Positions 16,027-25,493 are shown, counted from the first letter of the stretch. The stretch is 64,000 bases of DNA from Algoriphagus aquimarinus (GCF_900112005.1 NZ_FOKK01000003.1:248001-312000); one strand, 5' to 3'. Numbers and translations are program-made. The notes: a model not told the origin generated them from the sequence alone.

Positions 16027-18297
16027 CTACATTCTAAGATTTTTCATATCAATAAGCTGCGGCTGGAAAGGCTGATCATATAGTCTCTTGCCAGTTGCTT
16101 TGTACAGCGAATTGCCCAATGCTGCAAAAACAGGAGGGAAGAGTGGTTCGCCTAGCCCCGTTGGTGATTCGTTATTTTGGACAAAGTGTACTTCAATTTT
16201 CTTTGGAGCTTCCTTATGACGGATCATGCGGTAGGTATCAAAGTTGGATTTGGTAGGCACTCCATTTTCAAAGGCCATTTCCCCATAGAATGCATTTCCG
16301 ATCCCATCCACTATAGCTCCTTCACCCATATTGGCCGCAGCGTCTGGATTGACGACAATCCCGCAATCCACAGCAGCAAATACATTTTCTACAACAGGTT
16401 GGTTGTCTTTAATGGTGATTTCGACTACTTCAGCTACATAGGAATTGTGACAGAAATAAGCAGAAACACCCCGATGAATATCTGCTTTCGCACTATCCCA
16501 ATTTGATTTCTCTCTAACCAATTCCAACACTCCTGCATAGCGTTTAGGATCGTAATCATTGTCCTTACCTACAGGATTTGTTTCAGCACGTTTGAGCAAT
16601 TCCAGGCGGAAATCAATTGGATCTTTTCCCATTTCCTCAGCCAGTTCATCCAGAAAACTTTGTTCTGCTCCAGCGATAAAGTTGGATCTAGGTGCTCTAA
16701 ATGCTCCGATAGTAATGTTGGATTCAATCTGCCAGCTTTCTGCCAAATAATTGTCGATAGCTCCGGCAGGAAATCTGTTGGCATGAAGTGGAGATTCAGG
16801 AATTCCTCCAGCTTTCACATGCAATGCCAACAGGTTGTTATCGTCATCCAAAGCTGCGCGGTAAGTGGCAGAATAGGTAGGTCTGTAAACACCGGCACTC
16901 ATATCATCCTCTCGGGTATAGACCATTTTCACTGGTGCCTGCATTTTTTGAGAAATCAAAGCTGCTTCCGTCATATGATGACTGTAGGCTCTTCTTCCAA
17001 ATCCACCACCCATTCTGGCAAGATTTATCTGAATATTTTCTTTAGGTAGGCCCAGGCTACTTGATAAAGTATTCATAATTGACTCGGGCGCCTGTGTAGG
17101 GCCATATATCACCGCTCTGTCTATATTCACATCGGCAAAGCAATTCATTGGTTCCATCGTGTTGTGTGCCAAAAAAGGTGCTGTGTAAGTTCTCTCTAGC
17201 ACCCTAGAAGCAGATTTAAAAGCGCTTTCCGGATCCCCATCTTTTCGCTGCACATTTCCTGGTTTTGTGATATACTCAGCCATTTTTTCTTTATGCGAGG
17301 CAGAGTTTTCCAAGCCTCCGGGAACTTTGATATCCATGTTTTGTCCGCCTCTGCCTGCCATAGGAAACGTTGAGTCTGGGGCTTTTTCCCATTCTACTTT
17401 AAGATTTTTCTTGGCCTGTAGCACTTCCCAAGTGGAATAGCCGACTATGGCAATGATCTCCGGGAATGTCGTGGTGTCAAAGAAATTACGGCCATAATCA
17501 TCTTTGAAAATCTTTACTTCAAATGCATCCTGAATTCCAGGCATAGAAGTCACCGAACTTTTGTCAAAAGATTTGATTTTCATTCCAAAAGCCGGCGGAT
17601 GAACGATAGCAGCATACTTCATGCCTTCCACCTTGTGGTCCATTGCAAACATAGGCTTGCCAGTGACGATCTTAGTTCCATCCACATTCTTTTTGGAATT
17701 GCCTATGATTTTGAAGTCAGAAATATCCTTCAATTTGACTGTTTCAGGATCTGGAGCTTCCAAGGTTCCTGCCAAAGAAGCCAGCTCACCATACCCAGCT
17801 TTTTTGCCGGATCCTTTATGTTCTACTATTCCAGCATTGGTGGTGATTTCTCCTACTGGCACATTCCAGGTTTGTGAAGCAGCATTAACTAGTAATTGTC
17901 TGGCTGTAGCTCCGGCGGTTCGAAGTGGCTTCCAACCCGAACGAATTCCTTGACTTCCGCCTGTGAACTGTCGGTCAAATCGCTCAGGATAAAAATCTGC
18001 CTGCTCGACAAATACGTTTTTCCAATCCACGTCCAATTCTTCGGCCAGTATCATAGGAAGGGAAGTCTTTACATTCGATCCAAATTCTGGGTTTGGATTG
18101 AAAAGCGTAACTGCCCCATTTTCACCGATTTTGATGTAACTGTTGATTTCAAACCATTCCTTAGGCATGGTAAGAACCTGCTCGGGAGTGGGCCTACATC
18201 CTGCCAGCCAACTAAAGCTCAGCATCATTCCGCCTCCTGCGAGCGTGGAGACTTTTAGAAATGACCTTCTATTAAACTTTTTATCTATTAATGTCAT
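16027..18297 (-). CDS. Molybdopterin-binding hydroxylase subunit, IorB-like (copy 1)
   Basis: A 756-residue protein of the xanthine-dehydrogenase superfamily, closest in layout to the beta subunit of isoquinoline 1-oxidoreductase. The N-terminus has a Tat motif RRSFLK and a lipobox-like LAGC, so it is probably a Tat-exported lipoprotein. Landmarks include GGSQGIRSG, RMGGGFGRRAYSHH, GAFRAPRSNFIAG and TGLGEPLFPPV near the C-terminus, which are characteristic of the Mo-cofactor sites. It lies 11 bp after the 2Fe-2S subunit gene, which supplies its electron-transfer partner. The hydroxylated substrate (N-heterocycle or aldehyde) cannot be told from sequence. Confidence 0.9.
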   Translation of the reverse strand: MTLIDKKFNRRSFLKVSTLAGGGMMLSFSWLAGCRPTPEQVLTMPKEWFEINSYIKIGENGAVTLFNPNPEFGSNVKTSLPMILAEELDVDWKNVFVEQADFYPERFDRQFTGGSQGIRSGWKPLRTAGATARQLLVNAASQTWNVPVGEITTNAGIVEHKGSGKKAGYGELASLAGTLEAPDPETVKLKDISDFKIIGNSKKNVDGTKIVTGKPMFAMDHKVEGMKYAAIVHPPAFGMKIKSFDKSSVTSMPGIQDAFEVKIFKDDYGRNFFDTTTFPEIIAIVGYSTWEVLQAKKNLKVEWEKAPDSTFPMAGRGGQNMDIKVPGGLENSASHKEKMAEYITKPGNVQRKDGDPESAFKSASRVLERTYTAPFLAHNTMEPMNCFADVNIDRAVIYGPTQAPESIMNTLSSSLGLPKENIQINLARMGGGFGRRAYSHHMTEAALISQKMQAPVKMVYTREDDMSAGVYRPTYSATYRAALDDDNNLLALHVKAGGIPESPLHANRFPAGAIDNYLAESWQIESNITIGAFRAPRSNFIAGAEQSFLDELAEEMGKDPIDFRLELLKRAETNPVGKDNDYDPKRYAGVLELVREKSNWDSAKADIHRGVSAYFCHNSYVAEVVEITIKDNQPVVENVFAAVDCGIVVNPDAAANMGEGAIVDGIGNAFYGEMAFENGVPTKSNFDTYRMIRHKEAPKKIEVHFVQNNESPTGLGEPLFPPVFAALGNSLYKATGKRLYDQPFQPQLIDMKNLRM

Positions 18298-18308
18298 GAT
18301 CTCGGGAT

Positions 18309-18767
18309 TTAAGCTGATTTAGCGGCAGTTTTTATAGCTGCTTTGATTCTAGTATAGGTTCCACAGCGGCATATATTACCGTTCATCGCATTATCAATGT
18401 CCTCATCACTAGGACTGGGATTACTTTTTAAAAGTGCAGTGGCTGACATAATCTGACCTGCTTGGCAATAGCCGCATTGAGGAACATCATGCTCCAGCCA
18501 GGCTTTCTGTACAGGATGATCACCTTTTTCGGAGATACCTTCTATGGTAGTTATTTCAGCATTTTCTGCTGCCGAAACTGGCAATTGGCAAGATCTCACT
18601 GCATTACCATCCAGGTGAATGGTACAGGCTCCGCATTGTGCGATGCCACAGCCAAATTTGGTACCGACCAGATCCAGATGATCTCTCAAAACCCAAAGCA
18701 TAGGAGTGCTAGGATCTACGTCTACGTTGAGAGATTTACCATTGATAGTTAAGTTGTACTGTGCCAT
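18309..18767 (-). CDS. 2Fe-2S subunit of molybdenum hydroxylase, IorA-like
   Basis: A 152-residue two-cluster ferredoxin subunit. Cys40, 45, 48 and 60 ([16 protein letters not shown]) bind the plant-type cluster, and Cys98, 101, 133 and 135 (QCGYCQAGQ and NICRCGTY) bind the second. This pattern defines the small subunit of xanthine-dehydrogenase-like enzymes such as IorA. It sits between two IorB-like genes on the same strand. It has no signal peptide, so it presumably crosses with a Tat-bearing large subunit as a hitchhiker. No cytochrome or FAD subunit is encoded beside it. Confidence 0.95.
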   Translation of the reverse strand: MAQYNLTINGKSLNVDVDPSTPMLWVLRDHLDLVGTKFGCGIAQCGACTIHLDGNAVRSCQLPVSAAENAEITTIEGISEKGDHPVQKAWLEHDVPQCGYCQAGQIMSATALLKSNPSPSDEDIDNAMNGNICRCGTYTRIKAAIKTAAKSA

Positions 18768-18882
18768 AAGTGTTGTATTTATCTCTAAATTAATTAATTA
18801 CAAGGAGTGTTGCTTACGAAATTCAAACGAAACACATATTCTGCCGCTGATAGGTGTAATGTAAAAGGGTTCTAAATTTTTA

Positions 18883-21123
18883 CTAGCTATTTAACTGATT
18901 GATAAAAGGTTGATCATAGAACCTTTTTCCGTTTGCTTTATATAAGGCATTTGCCAAAGCTGCAAAGACAGGTGGGTAGGCAGGTTCACCAAGACCAGAA
19001 GGATCCTCTCCATTTTCCACAAAGTAGGTTTCTATGGCAGCTGGTGCTTCCTTCATTCTAATCATCCTATAGGAGTCAAAATTGGATTTGCTCGCCACAC
19101 CGTCCGCAAATGTCAGTTCCCCAAACATGGCGGTTCCGATTCCGTCAATAACCGCACCTTCACAGAGGTTTTTGGCTGCATCAGGATTCACGACCAATCC
19201 GCAATCTATCGCATTAATCACCTTGTCGATTTTAACCTGGCCATCCACGATTTTCAAATCCAGAACTTGGGCCGCATAGCTGTTGTGACAGAAGTAAGCA
19301 GAAAATCCCCTAGAAATTCCTTCCGTATCTTGACCCCAATTAGATTTTTCTTTGGCAAGTTTAATTACTTCCGCAAACCGGCCTGGGTCGTAATCATTCC
19401 TTTCTCCCACTGGATTTGCTTTGGCTTTCGCCAGTAATTCCAGACGGAAATCAATAGGATCTTTTCCAGCTGCCTCTGCTACTTCATCCAAAAAGGATTG
19501 CTCCACGCAAGCCATAAAATTAGATCTCGGTGCACGGAATGACCCCGTAGTAATATTGGAAGGCACTTCCCAGCCTTCTGCCAGATAATTAGCTACTGCT
19601 CCTGCAGGAAAACGATCTGCATAAAGAGGGTTCTCAGGAAGTCCACCCGCGTTGACATGAAAAGCAGTCAATTCATTGTTTTCATCCAAAGCTGCTTTAT
19701 AGGTCGCCTGATATCTCGAGCGGTAAATACCTCCGGTCATCTCGTCTTCCCGGGTATAAATCAGCTTGATTGGTGCATTCATTTTTTGGGAAATTACAGC
19801 TGCTTCTATCAACCAATGCGCATAAGATCTTCGCCCATAACCACCTCCCAGTCGGGTCATTTTGATATCGATGTTTTCTAAAGAAATTCCCAATCGGGAA
19901 GAAAGTGCCTGCTCGGTCAACTCCGGTTTCTGCAAGGGTCCGGCACATTCCACTTTTTCCCCTTGTACATGGGCAAAAAAGTTCATTGGCTCCATACAGT
20001 TGTGGGCTAAAAATGGCCCTGTATAACTTCTTTCTATAATTTTTGTTGCTTTTGCAAAAGCAGCTTCCGGGTTACCATCTTTTCGTTGCGTTTGAGGATT
20101 TTTTGCGGCTTCTATCATAGCCTGCTCCTGTGAGGCTGAACTTTCCAATCCTTTGGGAACTACTCTGATTCCCTCTCTGCCAAACATATCCCGCTTTTCC
20201 TCATAGCCTTCCTGAATTTCCCATTCTGCCTGAATTGCTTTTTTTGCCTGTAACACCTGCCAGGTACTTTCACCAACTATAGCTACTAAATCAGTGAATT
20301 GAGCAGTGTCGAAAAATGTCCTTTTGTAATCATCTTGCAAGGATTTGATCTGAAAAACCTCCCTGATGCCAGGCATGTTTTTGGCTTTTGAGCCATCAAG
20401 AGATTTCAGTTTTTTACCGATTGCCGGTGGATGGACGAGCATGGCGATAAGCATTCCCTCGCGTTTAGTATCTATTCCAAAAAGTGGTTTGCCAGTCACT
20501 ATATTTTTGGCTTCTACGTTCTTTTTGGAAGTTCCGATAATGCCGAAATCCTTACTATCTTTCAGTTGCACCTCTTCCGGAACCGGCATCGTGGCAGCCA
20601 AGGAGGCAAACTCTCCAAAATGTGCTGATTTTCCAGATTGCTTATGAGTAATTGTTCCCGCTTTTATCGTGATCTCCGATGCGGGTACATTCCAACTTTG
20701 GGCTGCAGCTGCGACCAGCATAGCACGGGCAGTAGCTCCGGCAGTTCTAAGATTAGTATATCCTGAGCGTATCGCCTGACTTCCACCAATGAATTGTCTG
20801 GTGAAATACTTGGTATCCAAATCCGCCTGCTCCACGATGACATTTTCCCAAGCCACATCCAGTTCCTCGGCAACAATCATAGGCATGGAAGTCTTCACAT
20901 TTTGCCCGCCTTCTGGATTCGGTGACATAATGGTGACCAATCCATTTTCCCCGATTTTGATGAATCCATTGAACTGAAACCACTCCTTTGGCATCGTTAG
21001 AGTTTCTGCCTGCTTGGGATTGCATGCTGCCAACCAATTGAGACTAAGCAACATGCCGCCTCCGGAAAGTGCAGAGACTTTTAGAAATGATCGACGGTTG
21101 ATTTTGGTGCTTGCAGTTTTCAT
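18883..21123 (-). CDS. Molybdopterin-binding hydroxylase subunit, IorB-like (copy 2)
   Basis: A 746-residue paralogue of the copy at 16027-18297, with the same landmarks (INRRSFLK Tat motif, LNWLAAC lipobox-like segment, GGSQAIRSG, RLGGGYGRRSYAHW, GSFRAPRSNFMAC, SGLGEPAYPPV). It is upstream of the shared 2Fe-2S gene with a 115-bp gap that may hold a second promoter. Two different large subunits could use one small subunit, giving two substrate ranges. It is also possible that one copy is structural, but all visible motifs look intact in both. Confidence 0.9.
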   Translation of the reverse strand: MKTASTKINRRSFLKVSALSGGGMLLSLNWLAACNPKQAETLTMPKEWFQFNGFIKIGENGLVTIMSPNPEGGQNVKTSMPMIVAEELDVAWENVIVEQADLDTKYFTRQFIGGSQAIRSGYTNLRTAGATARAMLVAAAAQSWNVPASEITIKAGTITHKQSGKSAHFGEFASLAATMPVPEEVQLKDSKDFGIIGTSKKNVEAKNIVTGKPLFGIDTKREGMLIAMLVHPPAIGKKLKSLDGSKAKNMPGIREVFQIKSLQDDYKRTFFDTAQFTDLVAIVGESTWQVLQAKKAIQAEWEIQEGYEEKRDMFGREGIRVVPKGLESSASQEQAMIEAAKNPQTQRKDGNPEAAFAKATKIIERSYTGPFLAHNCMEPMNFFAHVQGEKVECAGPLQKPELTEQALSSRLGISLENIDIKMTRLGGGYGRRSYAHWLIEAAVISQKMNAPIKLIYTREDEMTGGIYRSRYQATYKAALDENNELTAFHVNAGGLPENPLYADRFPAGAVANYLAEGWEVPSNITTGSFRAPRSNFMACVEQSFLDEVAEAAGKDPIDFRLELLAKAKANPVGERNDYDPGRFAEVIKLAKEKSNWGQDTEGISRGFSAYFCHNSYAAQVLDLKIVDGQVKIDKVINAIDCGLVVNPDAAKNLCEGAVIDGIGTAMFGELTFADGVASKSNFDSYRMIRMKEAPAAIETYFVENGEDPSGLGEPAYPPVFAALANALYKANGKRFYDQPFINQLNS

Positions 21124-21208
21124 GAATTGAGGTCAACGAGTTTGATAACAACCACTTAGGCCTTTAAAATTTACTTTAATTGAGGTTTACAACAAAGGTT
21201 TTTTGAAT

Positions 21209-21234
21209 AGAATAGGTCGTTTAGACCTTATTCT
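21209..21234. promoter_or_regulatory. Imperfect dyad upstream of iorB copy 2
   Basis: AGAATAGGTC, loop GTTTA, GACCTTATTCT with one bulged base. It lies 86-111 bp upstream of the iorB-like start and just after the AraC stop, so it is either an activator site or a weak terminator. No U-run is seen. Confidence 0.35.
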
Positions 21235-21286
21235 AAAGCCAGAAAAGCCAGACCCACATGGACCTGGACTTTCTCTTGTAACCCAA

Positions 21287-21706
21287 TCAATCTATATTTT
21301 CAATCGTCGATCTTCGAAATTGTGAGGGATTCATGTCCATTTCCTTTTTAAAGAAGTTGTTGAAATGTGTCACTTCTGTAAAACCCAAGGCATAGGCTAT
21401 TTCTGATACATTCCAGTCGCTTTGCTTTAGAAGACGCTTGGATTCTGCCAAAATTCTTTCCCTGATAATCACCGATGTTGCCTTATGGAAAATCGATTTG
21501 ACACTCCTGTTAAGATGATTAACATGGATATTGAGCTTTTGGGCAAAGTCCGAAGCTGATCTTAGTTTAATTGTATTTCGCAGGTCTGTTACAGGAAATT
21601 GACTTTCTAACAGTTCCATAAAATCTGCACTGATCCTGCTTGCGGCAGTATTTCCTGACATATCAGTTTTTATTCTTATTGGTGATTTACTTGCTGTCCG
21701 AATCAT
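21287..21706 (-). CDS. AraC-family DNA-binding domain lacking sensor half (probable truncated gene)
   Basis: A 139-residue product containing only a linker helix (FMELLESQFPVTD) and the two AraC helix-turn-helix motifs (SDFAQKLNIHVNHLNRSV and VSEIAYALGFTEVTHFNNFFKKE, ending NPSQFRR). Full-length relatives are about 290-300 residues with an N-terminal cupin-like sensor domain, and this protein begins where that domain would end. An in-frame TAA lies seven codons before the ATG, so the missing part is not encoded in this frame immediately upstream. It may be a constitutive DNA-binding fragment or a decaying gene. Neighbours are iorB and a flavodoxin. Confidence 0.75.
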   Translation of the reverse strand: MIRTASKSPIRIKTDMSGNTAASRISADFMELLESQFPVTDLRNTIKLRSASDFAQKLNIHVNHLNRSVKSIFHKATSVIIRERILAESKRLLKQSDWNVSEIAYALGFTEVTHFNNFFKKEMDMNPSQFRRSTIENID

Positions 21707-21752
21707 CCTGTTTTTAGTTCTGGTTAATTTTTTCTGGCATCAATTTGAGGTT

Positions 21753-22355
21753 TTAAAAACCCAAGCTGCTCAGCCAGTCATTGACTTCCTTTTTTACTTC
21801 AACTTCTTTGGTACCCTCCATGACGAACAGGATACCATCCCGCTCTATGCCTCCTTTTGTGGAATAGCCTTTCAGAATTTTACTATCCGGGCAAAGCTCT
21901 TTTACTTTATCAAAGCTGCTACCTATCCCATAACCAGCGTTGGTATTGAAAGGGATGACAAACTTTCCACTCAGATCATTTTCACTTAGGAAGGTTTTCA
22001 TAGGTGGTGGCAGTTGCATTCCCCAGGTAGGAAAACCTACAAAGACCACTTCATACTGGGTAAGATCAATTTTTGTCATTAAGGGAGGCAGAGTCCCAGT
22101 TTCATTTTCCTGAGCTACCTGTGCGACTATTGCTGCATAATCTTCCGGATAGGGAGTTTCTAATTCCAGACTAACCAACTTTCCACCGACCTTTCCGTGA
22201 ATTATTTCCGCCACAGCTTTGGTGTTTTTGGTGCGTGTGAGGTAAACAATAAGGATTTTTTCCGATGCTACCTCACTCAGCTGCACTTCAGGCTGGGTTT
22301 GACTGCTGCAGCTCAGCGAACTCATGAGGAAGATGAACAGGAAGAAATACTTCAT
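21753..22355 (-). CDS. Flavodoxin-like lipoprotein
   Basis: A 200-residue protein with a lipoprotein signal (MKYFFLFIFLMSSLSC; Cys16 as acylation site). It is followed by a flavodoxin domain: FMN phosphate-loop region LIVYLTRTKNTKAVAE, then VVFVGFPTWGMQLPPPMKTF, which binds the isoalloxazine, and NTNAGYGIGSSFDKV. It is likely an envelope-tethered electron carrier or quinone reductase-like protein. It sits between the AraC fragment and the NTF2-like pair, consistent with a redox-stress cluster. Its partner is unknown. Confidence 0.86.
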   Translation of the reverse strand: MKYFFLFIFLMSSLSCSSQTQPEVQLSEVASEKILIVYLTRTKNTKAVAEIIHGKVGGKLVSLELETPYPEDYAAIVAQVAQENETGTLPPLMTKIDLTQYEVVFVGFPTWGMQLPPPMKTFLSENDLSGKFVIPFNTNAGYGIGSSFDKVKELCPDSKILKGYSTKGGIERDGILFVMEGTKEVEVKKEVNDWLSSLGF

Positions 22356-22432
22356 GGTTAGTTTGAATTGTTGTGGCTAGTGCGACACTAACTGGGCTGT
22401 CGTGCCAAAGAGAGTGTCGCACTCACTTTAAC

Positions 22433-22879
22433 TTACCGATCCCCATGCCCCATTAGTTTGGTAAAGGAAAGCGAGCCAAGTTTCCATCCCTCAGCCCTTT
22501 TGATGTACACTTCTGTGACTTCAAATGGATTGGTGACTTCATTGCCACCGACTTCGGCGATCAGTGTGATTCTATTAAGTAGAATAGCGGTATTGTCTAT
22601 GATTTCTACAGAAACCTCGTGGACATCGGTTTTTTTATACCAGATACCACCGCTCCGAATGATGTCAACTTCCCGGTCTTTGCCCCAGGCACCGCCCATG
22701 TGCACGAAAACCGATTTGTCATCAAATAGATCCGCAAGTTTATCAGCATCCTTATCTGCCATCCATTGCCACTTGGTCTTGGAGAGCTCAATGATTTCCT
22801 GTTTGGTAGCCTCCTCCTGCGCGTAGGTGAACTGGATTGCAAAAAGAAGAATTAATACTCCTAGGATTGTCTTTTTCAT
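22433..22879 (-). CDS. Secreted NTF2/SnoaL-like protein (copy A)
   Basis: A 148-residue protein with a signal peptide (ILGVLILLFAIQFTYAQ) and an NTF2-like (DUF4440/SnoaL) fold: WQWMADKDADKLADLF, then FVHMGGAWGKDRE, VEIIDNTAILLNRITL and VTEVYIKRAEGWKL. The family forms small cone-shaped pockets and includes hydrolases, isomerases and ligand-binding proteins, so no activity is claimed. It is a clear paralogue of the protein encoded immediately upstream, 18 bp away. Confidence 0.82.
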   Translation of the reverse strand: MKKTILGVLILLFAIQFTYAQEEATKQEIIELSKTKWQWMADKDADKLADLFDDKSVFVHMGGAWGKDREVDIIRSGGIWYKKTDVHEVSVEIIDNTAILLNRITLIAEVGGNEVTNPFEVTEVYIKRAEGWKLGSLSFTKLMGHGDR

Positions 22880-22897
22880 GGTTGCTTGGTTTTGGGA

Positions 22898-23347
22898 TTA
22901 ATGTTCTATCTCATGCGTATCACGCACACTACTGAAGGTCAGCGCGAGCATTTTCCATTCTTCGCCCTGCTTTTGATATACCTCTGTCACGGTAAATTCA
23001 TTTTCCACATCATTTCCTCTCACGTGAGCAGTCAAGGTGATTCTATTCCAAACCAACGCAGTGTTTCCAGAGATCTCAATCGCCGTATCGTGTACATCCG
23101 CCTTCTTGTACCAAATGCTTCCGGATTCGATGATTTCCAGTTCCCGGTCTTTTTTCCAGCTTCCACTCATGTGAACAAACTTTGCTTTATCATCGAATAG
23201 CTTTTCCAGTTTGGCTACATCCTTATCGGCCATCCATTGCCATTTGTCCATGGAAAGCTTTTCGATTTCCTGCTCTGTGGAAGATTGGGCAAAAGTGAAG
23301 GAAACGCTGAATAATAGGAGGGTAAAAATGAAGAAGTGTTTTTTCAT
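22898..23347 (-). CDS. Secreted NTF2/SnoaL-like protein (copy B)
   Basis: A 149-residue paralogue of copy A, with a signal peptide (FIFTLLLFSVSFTFAQ) and matching motifs (WQWMADKDVAKLEKLF, KFVHMSGSWKKDRE, ALVWNRITL, TVTEVYQKQGEEWKM). The pair clearly arose by tandem duplication and has diverged mainly in the last 20 residues. It is the first gene of the minus-strand group, with a 443-bp upstream gap shared with the divergent LytS gene. Confidence 0.82.
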   Translation of the reverse strand: MKKHFFIFTLLLFSVSFTFAQSSTEQEIEKLSMDKWQWMADKDVAKLEKLFDDKAKFVHMSGSWKKDRELEIIESGSIWYKKADVHDTAIEISGNTALVWNRITLTAHVRGNDVENEFTVTEVYQKQGEEWKMLALTFSSVRDTHEIEH

Positions 23348-23790
23348 GGTTATTTTGCTTTTGAAGTGCTAGTTTTCAATGGCTTGTAAATTGGATTAAC
23401 CCAATTCATCACTACTAATAGACGAAAAAAAATCCTAGGGTTTGGGGGAAATCAATAGACAGCAAGGTTCTCTCACCCAGTCAACAGATTTGATCTACGA
23501 ATGAAAAATCAGTTAGCATGTCTATCCCTAAAGATGCCAGTAGCAGAATACTCTTGGCTTTACAGGACAGATGACCGAAGCCCGGTGACCGATGTGCTTA
23601 ATTGTGGAGTTTAACTTATTCTTAGTCGCTTATAAATCTTTGCTCGATAGAAAATGGAAGTACAAATTTCCATATAGGTAGTATAGGAACCTTTTACCAC
23701 TTGTTGCAGAAATACTGTCTTCTGTAGAGCGCAACAGTCAGTTGGATGATCGCTGAGATTTGGTGTTATTTAAAATTCTAAATTTCGAAA
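23348..23790. other. Divergent intergenic region
   Basis: 443 bases between the NTF2-like gene (minus) and the LytS gene (plus). No gene is supported. It includes a GACCGAAGCCCGGTGACCG segment near 23573, typical of dispersed short repeats, and a small dyad ATGGAA/TTCCAT near 23653-23672. Promoters for both directions are expected here, but I cannot assign boxes. Confidence 0.4.
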
Positions 23791-24789
23791 ATGAAGAATA
23801 CTGTCATATCGCGTCCGGCATTCTATGCGCTGCATGTACTTTTCTGGTTTTGCTATGGAGCTATATTATTTGCCTCGCTGAGCAGCTGGATTGATTCTCC
23901 GTTGGAAATCTGGAAAATCGTCATTTCGGATGTGTTGACTTCCTCCGCCATCACGTATCTGAATTACTATTTGCTCCTGCCCAGGTTGTATGCTAAAGGC
24001 AAGCATCTTTCCTACGTTATCGCTTCACTTGCTTTGGTGATTGTCATTGTGCTTCTGAGAGTCAATATGCTCGGCATGTCACATCAATCTATAGCTTATA
24101 CTTATTTTATCAGATCGGTTCCGGCCATTGGTTTCTATTTGGTCACGACGGTGGTCTGGTTCTTTGCCAATCTGATCAAAGCTCAGCGAAATGAAATTGA
24201 ACTTCGTAACAGTCAATTGGCCTCCGAACTGAAGTTTCTGAAGCTACAGCTCAGCCCACATTTCCTCTTTAATACCTTGAATAACATTTATTCGATGGCA
24301 TATTTCAAAGAGAATAATACAGCTCCGGCGATCATGAAACTCTCCGAGATGATGCGGCATATGCTCTATGAAGATCAGGGAAAGTTTGTATCACTTTCCA
24401 GGGAAATCACCTTTATGGAGAATTTTATTGAGCTGTGGAGGTTGAAATTGGATGAGAAGCCCAAGATATTTTTTACTTATGAAGGTGTGAAAGATCGGCA
24501 CAGGATTGCCCATCTGATATTTCTGGTTTTTCTGGAAAATGCCTTTAAACATGGAAATACAATTGATGGTACGATTGATATCAAACTGACTATTGATGCA
24601 GATGATAGGTTACATTTCTATAGTAGAAATGATGTGATCGATGCGCGAAAGACAGCAGAGGAAGAAAGTGGAGTGGGGCTTTCTAATGTGAAAAAGAGAT
24701 TGAATCTGATCTATCCTGGAAAGCATGAGTTGACCTTGGATCAGCATGCGACGTACTTTGAAGTGAAGTTAACCATTGAATTAGGATGA
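23791..24789 (+). CDS. LytS/YehU-type sensor histidine kinase
   Basis: A 332-residue sensor with four N-terminal membrane helices (about residues 8-130) and no extracytoplasmic domain of note. The kinase core follows: the phospho-acceptor region LSPHFLFNTLNNI with His157, the LytS-family signature, and an HATPase part with VFLENAFKHG and GVGLSNVKKRL. It overlaps the LytTR regulator gene by 4 bp (ATGA), so the pair is co-translated. The signal is unknown; the nearest likely target genes are the TonB receptor downstream and the divergent minus-strand redox genes. Confidence 0.94.
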   Translation: MKNTVISRPAFYALHVLFWFCYGAILFASLSSWIDSPLEIWKIVISDVLTSSAITYLNYYLLLPRLYAKGKHLSYVIASLALVIVIVLLRVNMLGMSHQSIAYTYFIRSVPAIGFYLVTTVVWFFANLIKAQRNEIELRNSQLASELKFLKLQLSPHFLFNTLNNIYSMAYFKENNTAPAIMKLSEMMRHMLYEDQGKFVSLSREITFMENFIELWRLKLDEKPKIFFTYEGVKDRHRIAHLIFLVFLENAFKHGNTIDGTIDIKLTIDADDRLHFYSRNDVIDARKTAEEESGVGLSNVKKRLNLIYPGKHELTLDQHATYFEVKLTIELG

Positions 24790-25493
24790 GCTACCATGTT
24801 TTAATTGTAGATGACGAGCCGCCAGCAAGGAAGTTGCTCTCCGATTATGTATCCAAAATGGCGAATTTGGTACTCGCTGGGGTGTGCAAAAACGGGGAGG
24901 AAGCCTTGGGGTTTTTGAAAGAAAATCAGGTTGATATCCTATTGCTCGATATTCGCATGCCGCTGATGACTGGTATGGATTTGCTGAATGAATTGGAGGA
25001 AAAGCCACTCACTATTTTTGTGACTGCCTATGAGGAATATGCAGTCAAAGGCTATGAACTGGATGTGATTGATTACTTGATGAAGCCGGTTTCCTTTGAG
25101 CGGTTTACAAAGGCAATCGAAAAGGCTACAGAATACCTTTCGGCGCAGGTGACTACAGAAGAAACCTCAGAGAAACCTGATTACTTTTTTATCAAGACCG
25201 ATACCCGCATCGTGAAGTTTCTTTTTTCAGAAATCCAGGCGATTGAAGCCCAAAGAGAATATGTGAAATTTATAACACCAAGCCGAAAAGTAATGTCTTT
25301 GGTTTCCCTGACCGGAATTGCCAATGCCTTGCCGGGAGAATTCGTCCGTATCCACCGATCTTTTATCATCAATATGCGGCATATCGATGAAGTGCAGGCT
25401 AATGAGGTTTTGATAGGAAAGGAGCTTTATCCTATCAGCCGGAATTATCGGGAGGATTTTTTCAGGAAATTGGATGGGATGAAGTTGTTGTAA
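24786..25493 (+). CDS. LytTR-family response regulator
   Basis: A 235-residue regulator with an N-terminal receiver domain (acidic pair in VDDEPPARKLL, phospho-acceptor D55 in LLLDIRMP, switch lysine in YLMKPVSF). A C-terminal LytTR DNA-binding domain follows (about residues 135-233: DYFFIKTDTRIVKFLF, then FVRIHRSFIIN and YPISRNYREDF). It pairs with the LytS-like kinase encoded by the overlapping upstream gene. LytTR proteins bind imperfect direct repeats upstream of targets; I could not assign such a site by eye. Confidence 0.95.
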   Translation: MSYHVLIVDDEPPARKLLSDYVSKMANLVLAGVCKNGEEALGFLKENQVDILLLDIRMPLMTGMDLLNELEEKPLTIFVTAYEEYAVKGYELDVIDYLMKPVSFERFTKAIEKATEYLSAQVTTEETSEKPDYFFIKTDTRIVKFLFSEIQAIEAQREYVKFITPSRKVMSLVSLTGIANALPGEFVRIHRSFIINMRHIDEVQANEVLIGKELYPISRNYREDFFRKLDGMKLL

